Below, piece by piece: positions 1 through 7,066 of a stretch of 7,155 nucleotides of DNA. How positions within the stretch are numbered: position 1 is the stretch's first letter; each line of letters begins with the position of its first letter. The translations under genes were made by a program, and so were the position numbers. Source of the DNA: Chthoniobacter flavus (GTDB lineage Bacteria; Verrucomicrobiota; Verrucomicrobiia; Chthoniobacterales; DYNR01); contig DYNR01000122.1 in the NCBI GenBank assembly GCA_020720945.1, positions 1 to 7,155 on the forward strand. Reading direction: 5' to 3'. Under the pieces are notes generated by a model that was not told where the DNA came from, ran no database searches, and saw nothing but the letters and a program-made list of their open reading frames with translations.

Positions 1-50
1 GGGAAGTCGTGCCTTCCCGTCCAGAGCGGAATCATGCTTCCGCACTCCAA
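1..50. repeat. Tandem palindromic extragenic repeat (two units)
   Basis: Two 18-base perfect palindromes lie head to tail. The first has arms GGGAAG (1-6) and CTTCCC (13-18) around loop TCGTGC. The second has arms GCGGAA (26-31) and TTCCGC (38-43) around loop TCATGC. Arm length (6), loop length (6) and loop sequence (TCRTGC) are shared, while the arms differ by compensating changes that keep pairing intact. The repeat period is 25 bases, and each palindrome is followed by a 7-base spacer containing TCCA (19-25 and 44-50). A third palindrome is not visible after 50, and the array may continue to the left of the window. It sits about 55 bases past the kinase stop codon. No T-run follows either hairpin, so this is better read as a REP-like element than as an intrinsic terminator. 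Confidence 0.6.
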
Positions 51-99
51 GGGACTTTGCGACTCAAGAAGAAGGGAATTTGGACGCGCTTTTTATTCT

Positions 100-2556
100 T
101 CAGCTTTGGGTGGAGGTGAGTGCCGAGGCGATTATTTTCTGTAAGTCGTTTTTCGCAAAAGGTTTGCAAACGATGTGCCGGGAGAGTTGCAGCTCTTCAA
201 GGAGGGGTTGGTAGGCTGCTAGAAGTTCTTTTTGCACGAAAAAGACGGCGGGGATTTTTGCGGTTTCCTTGGTGCTTTTCAGGAGGCGGAGAGCGTTTGC
301 GGGGATCGAATCCGGTTCCGGTAACGAGATGAGAAAGAGTTGGATGCGGTTGTGGCGGGCTAATTCGAGGGCATCCCAGATCGAAGAAGCGTCGAGCACG
401 GTGATGGATTTTAGGTCGATGCAGGAAAGGATGTTTTTGGTTTCGTCCGGGTCGGGTTCGACCAAGACGAAGGTGGAGCCCGGTTGGGCGATAAGGGAGG
501 AAGCCGAGATTTCGGTTGTTTCCTCGAACTTGGCGGAGGGGAATTGTAGGGTGAACGAGGAGCCTTGCCCGATTTTGCTATCCAAGAAAATTTCTCCGCC
601 CATGAGGTTTGCGAGGCGGCGGCAGATTGGCAGGCCGAGGCCTACGCCGCCAAAAGTCGCCAAGTCTTGGTTTTCTTGGTGGCAGAACGGTTCAAAGATG
701 GTTGCGAACTGATTTTCTGGGATTCCTGAGCCCGTGTCTTGGACGGCGAAGGAAAGGGTGTAGGAGGGTTCTTCGACGGTGGGAGGGATCGCTTTTACGG
801 TGATCGAAACGCCGCCCGATTGGGTGAACTTGACGGCGTTGCCGAGGAGGTTGAAAAGGATTTGTTTGGTGCGGACGGGATCTAAAAGCATCAGGGGAGG
901 GAGGTCGCCGAGAGTTTCGGTGCGGAGGTAAAGCCCTTTTTCGCGGAAGGAAAACTCGAAAAAACCGACGACTTCTTCCACGATTTTTTGGGGGTCGGAA
1001 GGTTTTTTTTCGATGGCGAGTTTGCCCGCTTCCATTTTGGAAATGTCCAAAATGTCGTTGATGATGTTGATGAGGTTGTTTCCCGATTTCTCGATAATGT
1101 CGAGGCTTGCGATATTGTCGGGGTTGGTTTCGTTGAAGCGGATGATTTGTGCGAAGCCCATGATCGCGTTCATGGGGGTGCGGATTTCGTGGCTGATGTT
1201 TGTGAGAAATTGGGTTTTGAGGCGGTTGGCCGTTTCGGCTTCTTCGCGTGCTTTTTCGGCGTGGGCCATGAGGGCGAGAGCTTCTTGTTCTTTGGCTTTT
1301 AGCTCTTCTTGGGTTTTGAGGATTTTTTGCAAGATGGCATCGCGTTCTTGGATCATGCGGTTGGCGGCTTGCGCGAGGGTTTGAAATTCTTGGAACGAAA
1401 GGTCGTCCGTGCGGATCGGGTGAAATTCGGTGGCGGCGCGGTGGAAGAAGTTCAGGAAAGAGTCCATGGAATGTTTGAACTTGCGCGTGGTGACGATGCC
1501 GAAATAGAGATAGACGCAACCGAGGATCACGATGAAAATACCGAGGTTGGTCGCGATATTGACGAAGATGCTTTTTTGGAGTTTTTGGAAATTTGCGGCG
1601 ATGGTCTGTTCGATGTCATCGGTGTAAACCCCGGTTCCCAGCATCCATTCCCATTCCGGAACTCCTTGGGCGTAAGACACTTTTGGACGCTCTTTTTTTG
1701 TGTCGGGCTTCCTCCACCAATACTCCACGAAATCTCCCGTGGGGGTTTTTGCGACTTCGATCAAGCGTTGGATGACTTTGGTTCCGCGGGAGTCCTCGAA
1801 GTTGATCAGGTTTTGGCCGACCAGTTCCGGTTGCGCGCCGTGCGAGATGACTTTTCCCGTCCAGTCATAGACGAAAAAGTAACCGTTTTGGCCGAAGCGC
1901 ACTTTCGCTGCCCAGTTGAGGATTTCCCTTTGGATTTCCTTGTTTGCTGTATCGGGAGAAACGGAGGAGCCTAAGATGAAGCCCGTGGACGGGATGGGTT
2001 TCACGCAGGCGAGGCTGTCTTTTGGCGCGTTGGGCAGCGGGTTTGGAATGAAGGAAGCGTCACCGGTTTGAGGGAGTTGCGCCAGAGATTGGGAAAGGTT
2101 TTCTTGTGGGGCGGAGGAAGGGGCGGCATCCGTTTTCGGAGGGAAGAGGAGAGAACCGTCGGGGGAGAGCAAGAAAAAGGTGGGGTCTTTGGGGTTGGTG
2201 TTGAAAGAGGAAAGGAGGAGTTTGAGTTTTTCTTCCTGGCTTTGGTCTGATGGGGCGGTGCGAAAATTTTCGATGGCGGCGACCATGCGGTCGGTTTCGT
2301 CCATGGCGTGTTTGCGGGAGAGTTCTCCGATCCGCAGTTTTTGGTGGCTTATGTATTGGATGAGGCGTTCCACCTCGAAGCGGATCAGTTCCTTTTGTTC
2401 CGCGATAAAATCCGTCCGCATTTGTTCGGATTGCTCCAAGTAGGAGTAGTAGCTCCGAACAGCCCAGAGTGCAGTCGAGAGAAAAAGGCTGATTCCGATG
2501 GCCACCATGAACGACCACTTGAAATGGCGGATTAATTGCGGGTGGTTGGACGGCAT
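100..2556 (-). CDS. Hybrid sensor histidine kinase with periplasmic tandem Cache domain and degenerate receiver
   Basis: This 818-residue inner-membrane kinase reads, in order: a TM helix (about 14-33), a periplasmic region (35-329) with two Cache-like modules, a second TM (about 331-355), a degenerate HAMP-like stretch (355-405), a coiled coil (405-448), HisKA, HATPase_c and a C-terminal receiver-like domain (about 695-815). The first Cache module is weak (TFFLLSPDG, 126-134). The second is clear (NGYFFVYDWTGKV, 224-236, ending in WMLGTGVYTDD). His456 in NISHEIRTP is the predicted autophosphorylation site. ATP-site motifs are the N box (N569, N573), G1 (DTGSGI from D607), F box (FEPF, 621-624) and G2 (GGVGLGL, 636-642). 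The receiver lacks its phospho-acceptor: Ser744 sits where Asp is expected, Pro701 replaces the second acidic-pocket residue, Val774 replaces Thr/Ser, and only Lys798 remains. Phosphate therefore probably passes to a separate regulator outside the window. The ATG at 2556 is the natural start, directly before TM1, although no Shine-Dalgarno precedes it. The ligand is unknown. Family assignment is secure. Confidence 0.95.
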   Translation of the reverse strand: MPSNHPQLIRHFKWSFMVAIGISLFLSTALWAVRSYYSYLEQSEQMRTDFIAEQKELIRFEVERLIQYISHQKLRIGELSRKHAMDETDRMVAAIENFRTAPSDQSQEEKLKLLLSSFNTNPKDPTFFLLSPDGSLLFPPKTDAAPSSAPQENLSQSLAQLPQTGDASFIPNPLPNAPKDSLACVKPIPSTGFILGSSVSPDTANKEIQREILNWAAKVRFGQNGYFFVYDWTGKVISHGAQPELVGQNLINFEDSRGTKVIQRLIEVAKTPTGDFVEYWWRKPDTKKERPKVSYAQGVPEWEWMLGTGVYTDDIEQTIAANFQKLQKSIFVNIATNLGIFIVILGCVYLYFGIVTTRKFKHSMDSFLNFFHRAATEFHPIRTDDLSFQEFQTLAQAANRMIQERDAILQKILKTQEELKAKEQEALALMAHAEKAREEAETANRLKTQFLTNISHEIRTPMNAIMGFAQIIRFNETNPDNIASLDIIEKSGNNLINIINDILDISKMEAGKLAIEKKPSDPQKIVEEVVGFFEFSFREKGLYLRTETLGDLPPLMLLDPVRTKQILFNLLGNAVKFTQSGGVSITVKAIPPTVEEPSYTLSFAVQDTGSGIPENQFATIFEPFCHQENQDLATFGGVGLGLPICRRLANLMGGEIFLDSKIGQGSSFTLQFPSAKFEETTEISASSLIAQPGSTFVLVEPDPDETKNILSCIDLKSITVLDASSIWDALELARHNRIQLFLISLPEPDSIPANALRLLKSTKETAKIPAVFFVQKELLAAYQPLLEELQLSRHIVCKPFAKNDLQKIIASALTSTQS

Positions 2557-2577
2557 GGGGGTGTTGGTGTTTTTGTC

Positions 2578-2607
2578 AATCTATGGCAGAGTTGTTTTTG
2601 TTGTAAA
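2578..2607 (-). promoter_or_regulatory. Weak candidate sigma-70-type promoter for the kinase gene
   Basis: In the 77-base gap between the secreted-protein gene and the kinase gene, the minus strand shows TTTACA (2607-2602, five of six matches to the -35 consensus), an 18-base spacer, and TAGATT (2583-2578, four of six matches to -10). Transcription would begin roughly 15-20 bases before the kinase ATG, leaving a very short leader. The match is modest and could be chance in an A/T-richer gap. If real, it would let the kinase be expressed separately from the polysaccharide genes. Confidence 0.25.
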
Positions 2608-2633
2608 GGAAGCAATTGGTTCTCCTGAAAAAT

Positions 2634-4199
2634 TCAGTCCAGTTTTTTTGGGAACGGCTGTCCGATCGAGTCTGCCCACTCGGCGAGAGCGCGAAATTTT
2701 GGTTGGTCTAGGGGCGGGGAATCGTAAAATTCCATGAGCCCCCAACTGCCCCATTTTGTCCATTGCGAGACCGAAGAGAAATGGCAAAAAAGCCCGCCGC
2801 CTTCCTGTTGCCATGCGGCGAGGTAGCGGCGGTAAAGGAGAGCCATGCGTTCCGAGCGATTTGCCGCGTGGAAGAGGGAAGTCAATTTGTTGTCGTTTTC
2901 TGCGCCACGAACTCCGGCGAGGTGTTGGCCGCCTTCGTAGGCAACCAGAGGGATGCCGTATTTTTTTGCTACGGCAGCGTTGTCGCGAATCGCGCGGGTC
3001 GTGCGGGGCAAGACCTCGTTTTCCAAGTGGGAGAAAAGCTCGTCGAGAGTCCAATCGGCGACCTCTTTTGCGGCGAGGGGGTGGTGGCGGTCCGGGGTTT
3101 CGGCGGGAGAAAGTGTCAGGTAGGGGGCGGAAGCAAGGGCATCGATGTGGCGGTGCGTCCCGTTAAAAGAAAGCATTTTTTCCGCCATGAAATTTTGTCC
3201 CGACTGGATGGCGAGGACGCGGACGAAATTGCGTTTTTCACCGAAAACCTCGGAAAAGATCTGGAAAATTTCCACCGAGCGTTTTGCGGTAAAAAGCCAG
3301 GCCGCTTCCCAGGGTTTTTCGGCGAGGTTGAGGCGGATGCCGTTTTCGGAAGCGTAGCGGTGTTGAGAAAATTGGGAGTTCCAGACTTCGTTGGAGTATT
3401 CGATGTAGGCAAAAAGTGTGGGGTCGAGGTTGTCGCGGATTTGTTCAGCGAAGCGGCGCACGAAATCGTCGTCGGCTTGGTGGGGGATGCAAAACCAGGG
3501 GTTTGCGTGGAGGCGGTTTGCCAAATCCAAGAGGAGTTCCAGAGGGACCCCATTTTTTGCAAACGAAGCGTCGGAAACGAGAGGGCGGTCTTCCCAGCGG
3601 CGGAGCGGCGAGTCGTTCGTTTTCATAAAATCCATGAAACGGAGGCATCGGACTCCGCTCCAGAGATCGAGAAACCCTTTGCGCCAAACGCCTTCCGACG
3701 GGAGATGCGAGAAGATGCGGATATTGCGGATGGGGTCAGAAGGGTCGGTTTTTTCGATTTTTAGGCTCAGGGGGGAGGGGGAGTCTGCGACATCGATTTC
3801 AAAAAGACCTTGTTTGCGGGCGGTGGCAGAAACGGCTTGAGAAAAAGAAATCGTCCCGTTGCCCTCGTAGGAAACCGTGTATTTTCCGGCGGGTTTTCTG
3901 GGGGAAGTCGAAAGGAACGCCTCCGCCGAGCAGTTGGGCGGGAGCGAAAGAAGCCAGCCGTCGCGGTCGGTTTGCAGAGGGGGACCTTTGCCAAACGGTT
4001 TGCCGTTTTCATGGGATATCCACGGGCGAGAAAAGCGGAATGTGTCGGCGAAAGGGAATTCCGTATTCCAATCCGAAGGACCGGCAAGGTTGATGCCGAG
4101 AGCGGGGGAGGGGGGAGGTGGAGCGGTTTGGGCGGGGGCAAAAAAAGCGGTCCAGCACAGCAAGAGGGAGGGGAGGGAAAAGCGGTGGGCGGAGCGCAT
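2634..4199 (-). CDS. Secreted glycoside-hydrolase-like (TIM-barrel type) protein, function unassigned
   Basis: The 521-residue product starts with a Sec signal peptide: basic residues R2/R6, hydrophobic core 9-20, likely cleavage near APA-Q or AQT-A (about 23-25). A short proline-rich stretch (27-32) follows. Residues about 34-165 look like a beta-rich accessory domain, possibly carbohydrate-binding. The rest resembles a clan GH-A-like (beta/alpha)8 hydrolase, with IEYSNEVWN (266-274) offering an Asn-Glu acid/base candidate (E271) and VAYEGGQH (419-426) a nucleophile candidate (E422). Other recognisable patches are PWFCIPHQADDDFV (234-247) and an aromatic WTKWGSWG near 480-487. I recall similar proteins, usually left hypothetical or called cellulose-binding, in Planctomycetota and Verrucomicrobiota, but cannot assign a CAZy family. 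The ATG at 4199 lies 9 bases after the flippase stop with no Shine-Dalgarno, which suggests translational coupling. Its place behind a flippase and a polymerase suggests it acts on the exported glycan, as PslG does in Pseudomonas. It could instead bind glycan without cleaving it. Confidence 0.82.
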   Translation of the reverse strand: MRSAHRFSLPSLLLCWTAFFAPAQTAPPPPSPALGINLAGPSDWNTEFPFADTFRFSRPWISHENGKPFGKGPPLQTDRDGWLLSLPPNCSAEAFLSTSPRKPAGKYTVSYEGNGTISFSQAVSATARKQGLFEIDVADSPSPLSLKIEKTDPSDPIRNIRIFSHLPSEGVWRKGFLDLWSGVRCLRFMDFMKTNDSPLRRWEDRPLVSDASFAKNGVPLELLLDLANRLHANPWFCIPHQADDDFVRRFAEQIRDNLDPTLFAYIEYSNEVWNSQFSQHRYASENGIRLNLAEKPWEAAWLFTAKRSVEIFQIFSEVFGEKRNFVRVLAIQSGQNFMAEKMLSFNGTHRHIDALASAPYLTLSPAETPDRHHPLAAKEVADWTLDELFSHLENEVLPRTTRAIRDNAAVAKKYGIPLVAYEGGQHLAGVRGAENDNKLTSLFHAANRSERMALLYRRYLAAWQQEGGGLFCHFSSVSQWTKWGSWGLMEFYDSPPLDQPKFRALAEWADSIGQPFPKKLD

Positions 4200-4208
4200 G
4201 GAAGAAAG

Positions 4209-5651
4209 TCAGCGGGCGGCGCGTTTGCGGATTTGCTTGAGGCGGAGGAAAATAAAAATTCCGGAGACCGAGCAAGGCAGGGCGGAGGCAAGAAGGCTGA
4301 TCCCGACATCCGCCCACATTCCCCACCTGTGGAAAAACAGGTTGGTCAGGTAGATGGCTGCCAGCGTGTAAGCGGCAAATCCGACGGTGAAGGTTGCGGT
4401 TTGGCGAAGCATCGCCATTTTGCCTGTCGGGAGCCAGCGAAGGAGAGCAAAGTGGGCAAACAAGACGGAAGCGGAAAGGGCGAGAATGAAACCTTCTAGC
4501 CCGAAGAAATGGTAGGCTGGGACAGCGATGCCGTAACCGGCCGTCACGATCAGGTTTGAAACGAAGAGAGCTTTTGGGTGGCCGAGGGCGAGGGGGACGC
4601 GTTCCATCGAAGAAAGGACGATTTGCATCCAGATGTAGATGGCGAGCCATTGGGAAACGGGGCCTGCGCCCGCGTAGCGCTCGTCGTAAAGCTGCTCGAA
4701 AAAGACGGGGGAGAAAATCGCGAAAGAAGACGAGAGTGCGCCGCCCGCTTGCAGGACTAACCCCCTGGCACTCAGGCTTTTTGTGACCAAAATCTCCGGC
4801 GTGTCCTGGTGGCGGGAAAGGATCGGAAACAGGACGGTGTTCGCCAGGCGAGAGGCGACTTCCACGCCCAGTCGGGCGAAGCTCAACGAGATGGAATAAA
4901 GCCCCAATTCGCCCAAACTCAAAAGCCGACCGAGTGCCAATCGGTCGAGGCTGCCAGCCAAAAATGCCATGATCGTGCTGAGGAAAATCCATGCCCCGAA
5001 GTTCGTCAGCTCCTTTGCCGAAGCGGGATCCCATCCCATTTTGTCCCGCCGTGGGGAGTTGAACCAGTGGCTCATCGCGAGGCGGATCACGCTGGCAATG
5101 ACGCTTCCCGCCACGAGAGCCCAGACCGAAGGGGCGAGCCACGCCCAGACGATTTGAGCGACGATGGCGACAAGGTGCGGGAAGAGGTCGAGGGCGGCGA
5201 TTTTAGAAAACTCCATCCGGCGGTTGAGCGTGAAAACGCTGGTGGAATTAAACCCTCCGATGGCGGCAGAAATGCCCACGACGGGAAGGATCGAAAGGAG
5301 TTCTTTGCCCAAGGGGTCAGCTTGCCCGAAAAACGCGGCGGCGGGCCAGGCGAGGAGGCAACTTGCCAGCCAGAGAGCAAAGCCCCGCAGCACTTGAATC
5401 GTGTAAGCCGTGGCCAAAAAATCCGGGTCTTCTCCGCGTTTGTTGTGGATGATGCTCGGGCCGATGCCGACATCCGAGAACATCTGGATTCCCTGCATGA
5501 CTACGGCGACCAGAGCCATGATGCCGAAAGCGGCGGGGAAGAGGAGGTGGGCGAGAACTAGGTTGCCGCCGAGGCGCAAGACTTGGGAAAAGCCGTAACC
5601 GATAATCGTCCAAGCGGAACCCGATAGGGCTTGTTTGTGTTCTTTTTTCAT
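4209..5651 (-). CDS. Wzx-type oligosaccharide flippase (MOP superfamily)
   Basis: This is a 480-residue polytopic membrane protein of the polysaccharide-synthesis transporter type (Polysacc_synt families, WzxC-like). The N-terminus is typical: a short basic, polar start (MKKEHKQALSGSAW), then TM1 (about 12-30), the conserved LAHLLFPAAFGIMAL patch (33-47), and the FSDVGIGPSIIHNK loop (58-71). A second hallmark is DRLALGRLLSLGELGLYSIS (236-255), where the second half of the MOP fold begins. I count about 12-14 hydrophobic segments, as expected, and the length is normal. The C-terminus is basic (RLKQIRKRAAR), consistent with a cytoplasmic end. Its expected role is to flip undecaprenyl-linked repeat units to the periplasmic face of the inner membrane, handing them to the upstream-encoded Wzy/ligase-like protein. 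The gene begins 14 bases after that gene's stop and ends 9 bases before the secreted hydrolase-like gene. No Shine-Dalgarno is seen before the ATG. The substrate cannot be read from sequence. Confidence 0.93.
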   Translation of the reverse strand: MKKEHKQALSGSAWTIIGYGFSQVLRLGGNLVLAHLLFPAAFGIMALVAVVMQGIQMFSDVGIGPSIIHNKRGEDPDFLATAYTIQVLRGFALWLASCLLAWPAAAFFGQADPLGKELLSILPVVGISAAIGGFNSTSVFTLNRRMEFSKIAALDLFPHLVAIVAQIVWAWLAPSVWALVAGSVIASVIRLAMSHWFNSPRRDKMGWDPASAKELTNFGAWIFLSTIMAFLAGSLDRLALGRLLSLGELGLYSISLSFARLGVEVASRLANTVLFPILSRHQDTPEILVTKSLSARGLVLQAGGALSSSFAIFSPVFFEQLYDERYAGAGPVSQWLAIYIWMQIVLSSMERVPLALGHPKALFVSNLIVTAGYGIAVPAYHFFGLEGFILALSASVLFAHFALLRWLPTGKMAMLRQTATFTVGFAAYTLAAIYLTNLFFHRWGMWADVGISLLASALPCSVSGIFIFLRLKQIRKRAAR

Positions 5652-5665
5652 TCGCGGATTTCGGG

Positions 5666-7066
5666 TTAGATGACTCGCGTCGCAGGGAGCAGGGCGGCGG
5701 CAGGCAGGGTGTCGGCATCCCCTTTTTCTAGGTCGGCGGAGCTACGGATTTTTTGAGGTTTGATGACAAGAGAAGAGAGACCTCCTGCCGCCAGCATCGT
5801 GACAGGGTTATACATCGCGTTCAAAAGATCGTCGATCATGGTGACGCCGAGGAGGATGGCGAAAGCGGCGGACGGGGCAACCAGGGGGTCGCCCCATGTC
5901 GATGCAGGCCATTTTCGGGCAAAGAGGAAGGCGGCCAAGAGGATGGTAGTCGTCAGAGAAGTCAGGCCGAAAAGCCCGTATTTCCCGTAGGTGAGAATCC
6001 ACATCCCGTCCGGGACCGAAATGTATTCGCCCAGGTCGTTGGTGACAAACGAGCGCCGGTAGCCTCCCCATCCGAAGATTTTTCGTTCTTGGGCTTTTTC
6101 CACAAGCATCGTCTCGTTGTGGATGCGGTAGGAAAGAGACTCCGCCCTTTCCGCGCTGCCCGTGGCTTTTTCCGCGGCGTCGATGAGGCTTTGGCCGTCC
6201 CAAAACCCGTTGGCGCGCAAGTTCATGTAAAGGACAGGAATCGCCAGCAAGAGGAAAAAAGGGAGCGTGCTTTTCAGCATTTTGGAAGAAATAAAAATGC
6301 CCATCGCGAAGAAAAAAAGCATGAGCGCGCCCGAAGACTTGCAGGCGACGGTGACGAAAGTGAGAAACAGGACGGAGGGGAAGAGCGGGACATTGAGGAT
6401 GGGGATTTGTTTTTTCAGGACTTTTTGGAGGAAGAGTTGCCAGCCGAGGAAAAGCCCCGCCATCATCCAGATGGCGAGTTCTAGGCCGTGGTGCATGAAA
6501 ATCGAAGGCCGGTATCCGCCGCCGCGTTTGGTTTGGCTGAAGTCGTGCGGATACCAGCCGTAGAGCATGATGTGGAGTTGGGGGCTCATGATCACTTCAA
6601 AAATCGCGAGGGGCGCCAGGACCAAAGCGCCGATAAACATGGCGATGCCCAAGATGCGCATCGCGTCCAGTTCGCCGAAGTAGAGGCGGCCAACGAAATA
6701 AGGGAAGCCCCATTCCAAAAACTGCTGCAAGAAAACTGCCATGCCGTCCCATGCTCCGAGGTCGTTCGAGATCGAAGCAAAAAACGGGGAGATGCACCAG
6801 CAGATCATCGGGGCATCGACCCAGCTCAGTTTGAAGGTGCTCAAAACTTTCGGGTCTTTCATATAGACACCCAGCAAGGCGGCGGCACCCAAGGCGCTGA
6901 TTTTCGTGTAGTCCGGGAGGATCGGGACGACGATTTCCGCTTGGGGGAGGAAGCTCCAGCCTACGACAAAGACGGTGGCAACGGCAATTTTCGGGGGGTA
7001 TTTGTCAAAGAGCCAGAGCGAGAACGGGAGGAACCCGAACATCACGATATAGGTGAAAAAATTCAT
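5666..7066 (-). CDS. O-antigen ligase / Wzy-polymerase-like membrane protein
   Basis: With the ATG at 7066 the product has 466 residues and about 12 hydrophobic segments, the first at residues 2-20. It resembles the Wzy_C/O-antigen-ligase superfamily. Recognisable patches are GGYRPSIFMHHGLELAIW (183-200), with basic residues R186, H192 and H193 next to a membrane helix; CKSSGALML (242-250); and a large extracytoplasmic loop (about 284-359) carrying SLSYRIHNE (310-318), IFGWGGYRR (330-338) and VPDGMWI (351-357). Family members polymerise lipid-linked repeats or ligate glycan to an acceptor; next to a flippase in an apparent exopolysaccharide operon, polymerase is the likelier role. The C-terminus is a polar tail of about 30 residues. 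The frame stays open to a TTG at 7138 (490 residues), with an in-frame TGA just before it. I prefer ATG 7066 because it places TM1 at the N-terminus and the extra 24 residues look unremarkable. Neither start has a Shine-Dalgarno. Family is likely; the exact reaction is not determined. Confidence 0.87.
   Translation of the reverse strand: MNFFTYIVMFGFLPFSLWLFDKYPPKIAVATVFVVGWSFLPQAEIVVPILPDYTKISALGAAALLGVYMKDPKVLSTFKLSWVDAPMICWCISPFFASISNDLGAWDGMAVFLQQFLEWGFPYFVGRLYFGELDAMRILGIAMFIGALVLAPLAIFEVIMSPQLHIMLYGWYPHDFSQTKRGGGYRPSIFMHHGLELAIWMMAGLFLGWQLFLQKVLKKQIPILNVPLFPSVLFLTFVTVACKSSGALMLFFFAMGIFISSKMLKSTLPFFLLLAIPVLYMNLRANGFWDGQSLIDAAEKATGSAERAESLSYRIHNETMLVEKAQERKIFGWGGYRRSFVTNDLGEYISVPDGMWILTYGKYGLFGLTSLTTTILLAAFLFARKWPASTWGDPLVAPSAAFAILLGVTMIDDLLNAMYNPVTMLAAGGLSSLVIKPQKIRSSADLEKGDADTLPAAALLPATRVI

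Noticed and set aside
1..43. Hairpins downstream of the kinase as a rho-independent terminator
   Set aside because: Stems are only six base pairs with six-base loops and neither is followed by a T-run in the minus-strand direction. The tandem arrangement fits an extragenic palindromic repeat better.
692..1519. 275-codon minus-strand frame inside the kinase gene
   Set aside because: It lies within the HisKA/HATPase coding region in another frame and gives an Arg/His/Pro-rich peptide typical of a shadow frame.
2574..2579. Perfect TTGACA hexamer on the minus strand just before the kinase start
   Set aside because: At 17-base spacing the -10 position falls on the start codon itself (ATGCCG), which does not resemble TATAAT, so a leadered promoter cannot be placed here.
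2763..3764. Long open frame (333 codons) on the + strand opposite the secreted-protein gene
   Set aside because: It is fully antisense to a gene with a signal peptide and recognisable motifs. Its translation is a low-complexity mix rich in R, G, E, V and F with no domain. The skewed base composition alone suppresses stop codons.
4153..4157. Cys15 of the secreted protein as a lipoprotein lipobox cysteine
   Set aside because: The residues before it are LLL rather than the small residues of a lipobox, and the Cys sits in the middle of the hydrophobic core of the signal peptide.
4009..5142. 377-codon minus-strand frame overlapping the flippase and secreted-protein genes
   Set aside because: It is a frame-shifted shadow of two well-supported genes; its product is Arg/Pro-rich and lacks membrane or domain features.
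4809..5561. 250-codon + strand frame opposite the flippase gene
   Set aside because: It is antisense to a clear MOP-family gene; the product is highly charged and repetitive with no recognisable fold.
5753..6484. 243-codon + strand frame opposite the ligase-like gene
   Set aside because: It is antisense to a multi-TM gene and reads as an Arg/Glu/Gly-rich sequence, as expected from the reverse complement of hydrophobic codons.
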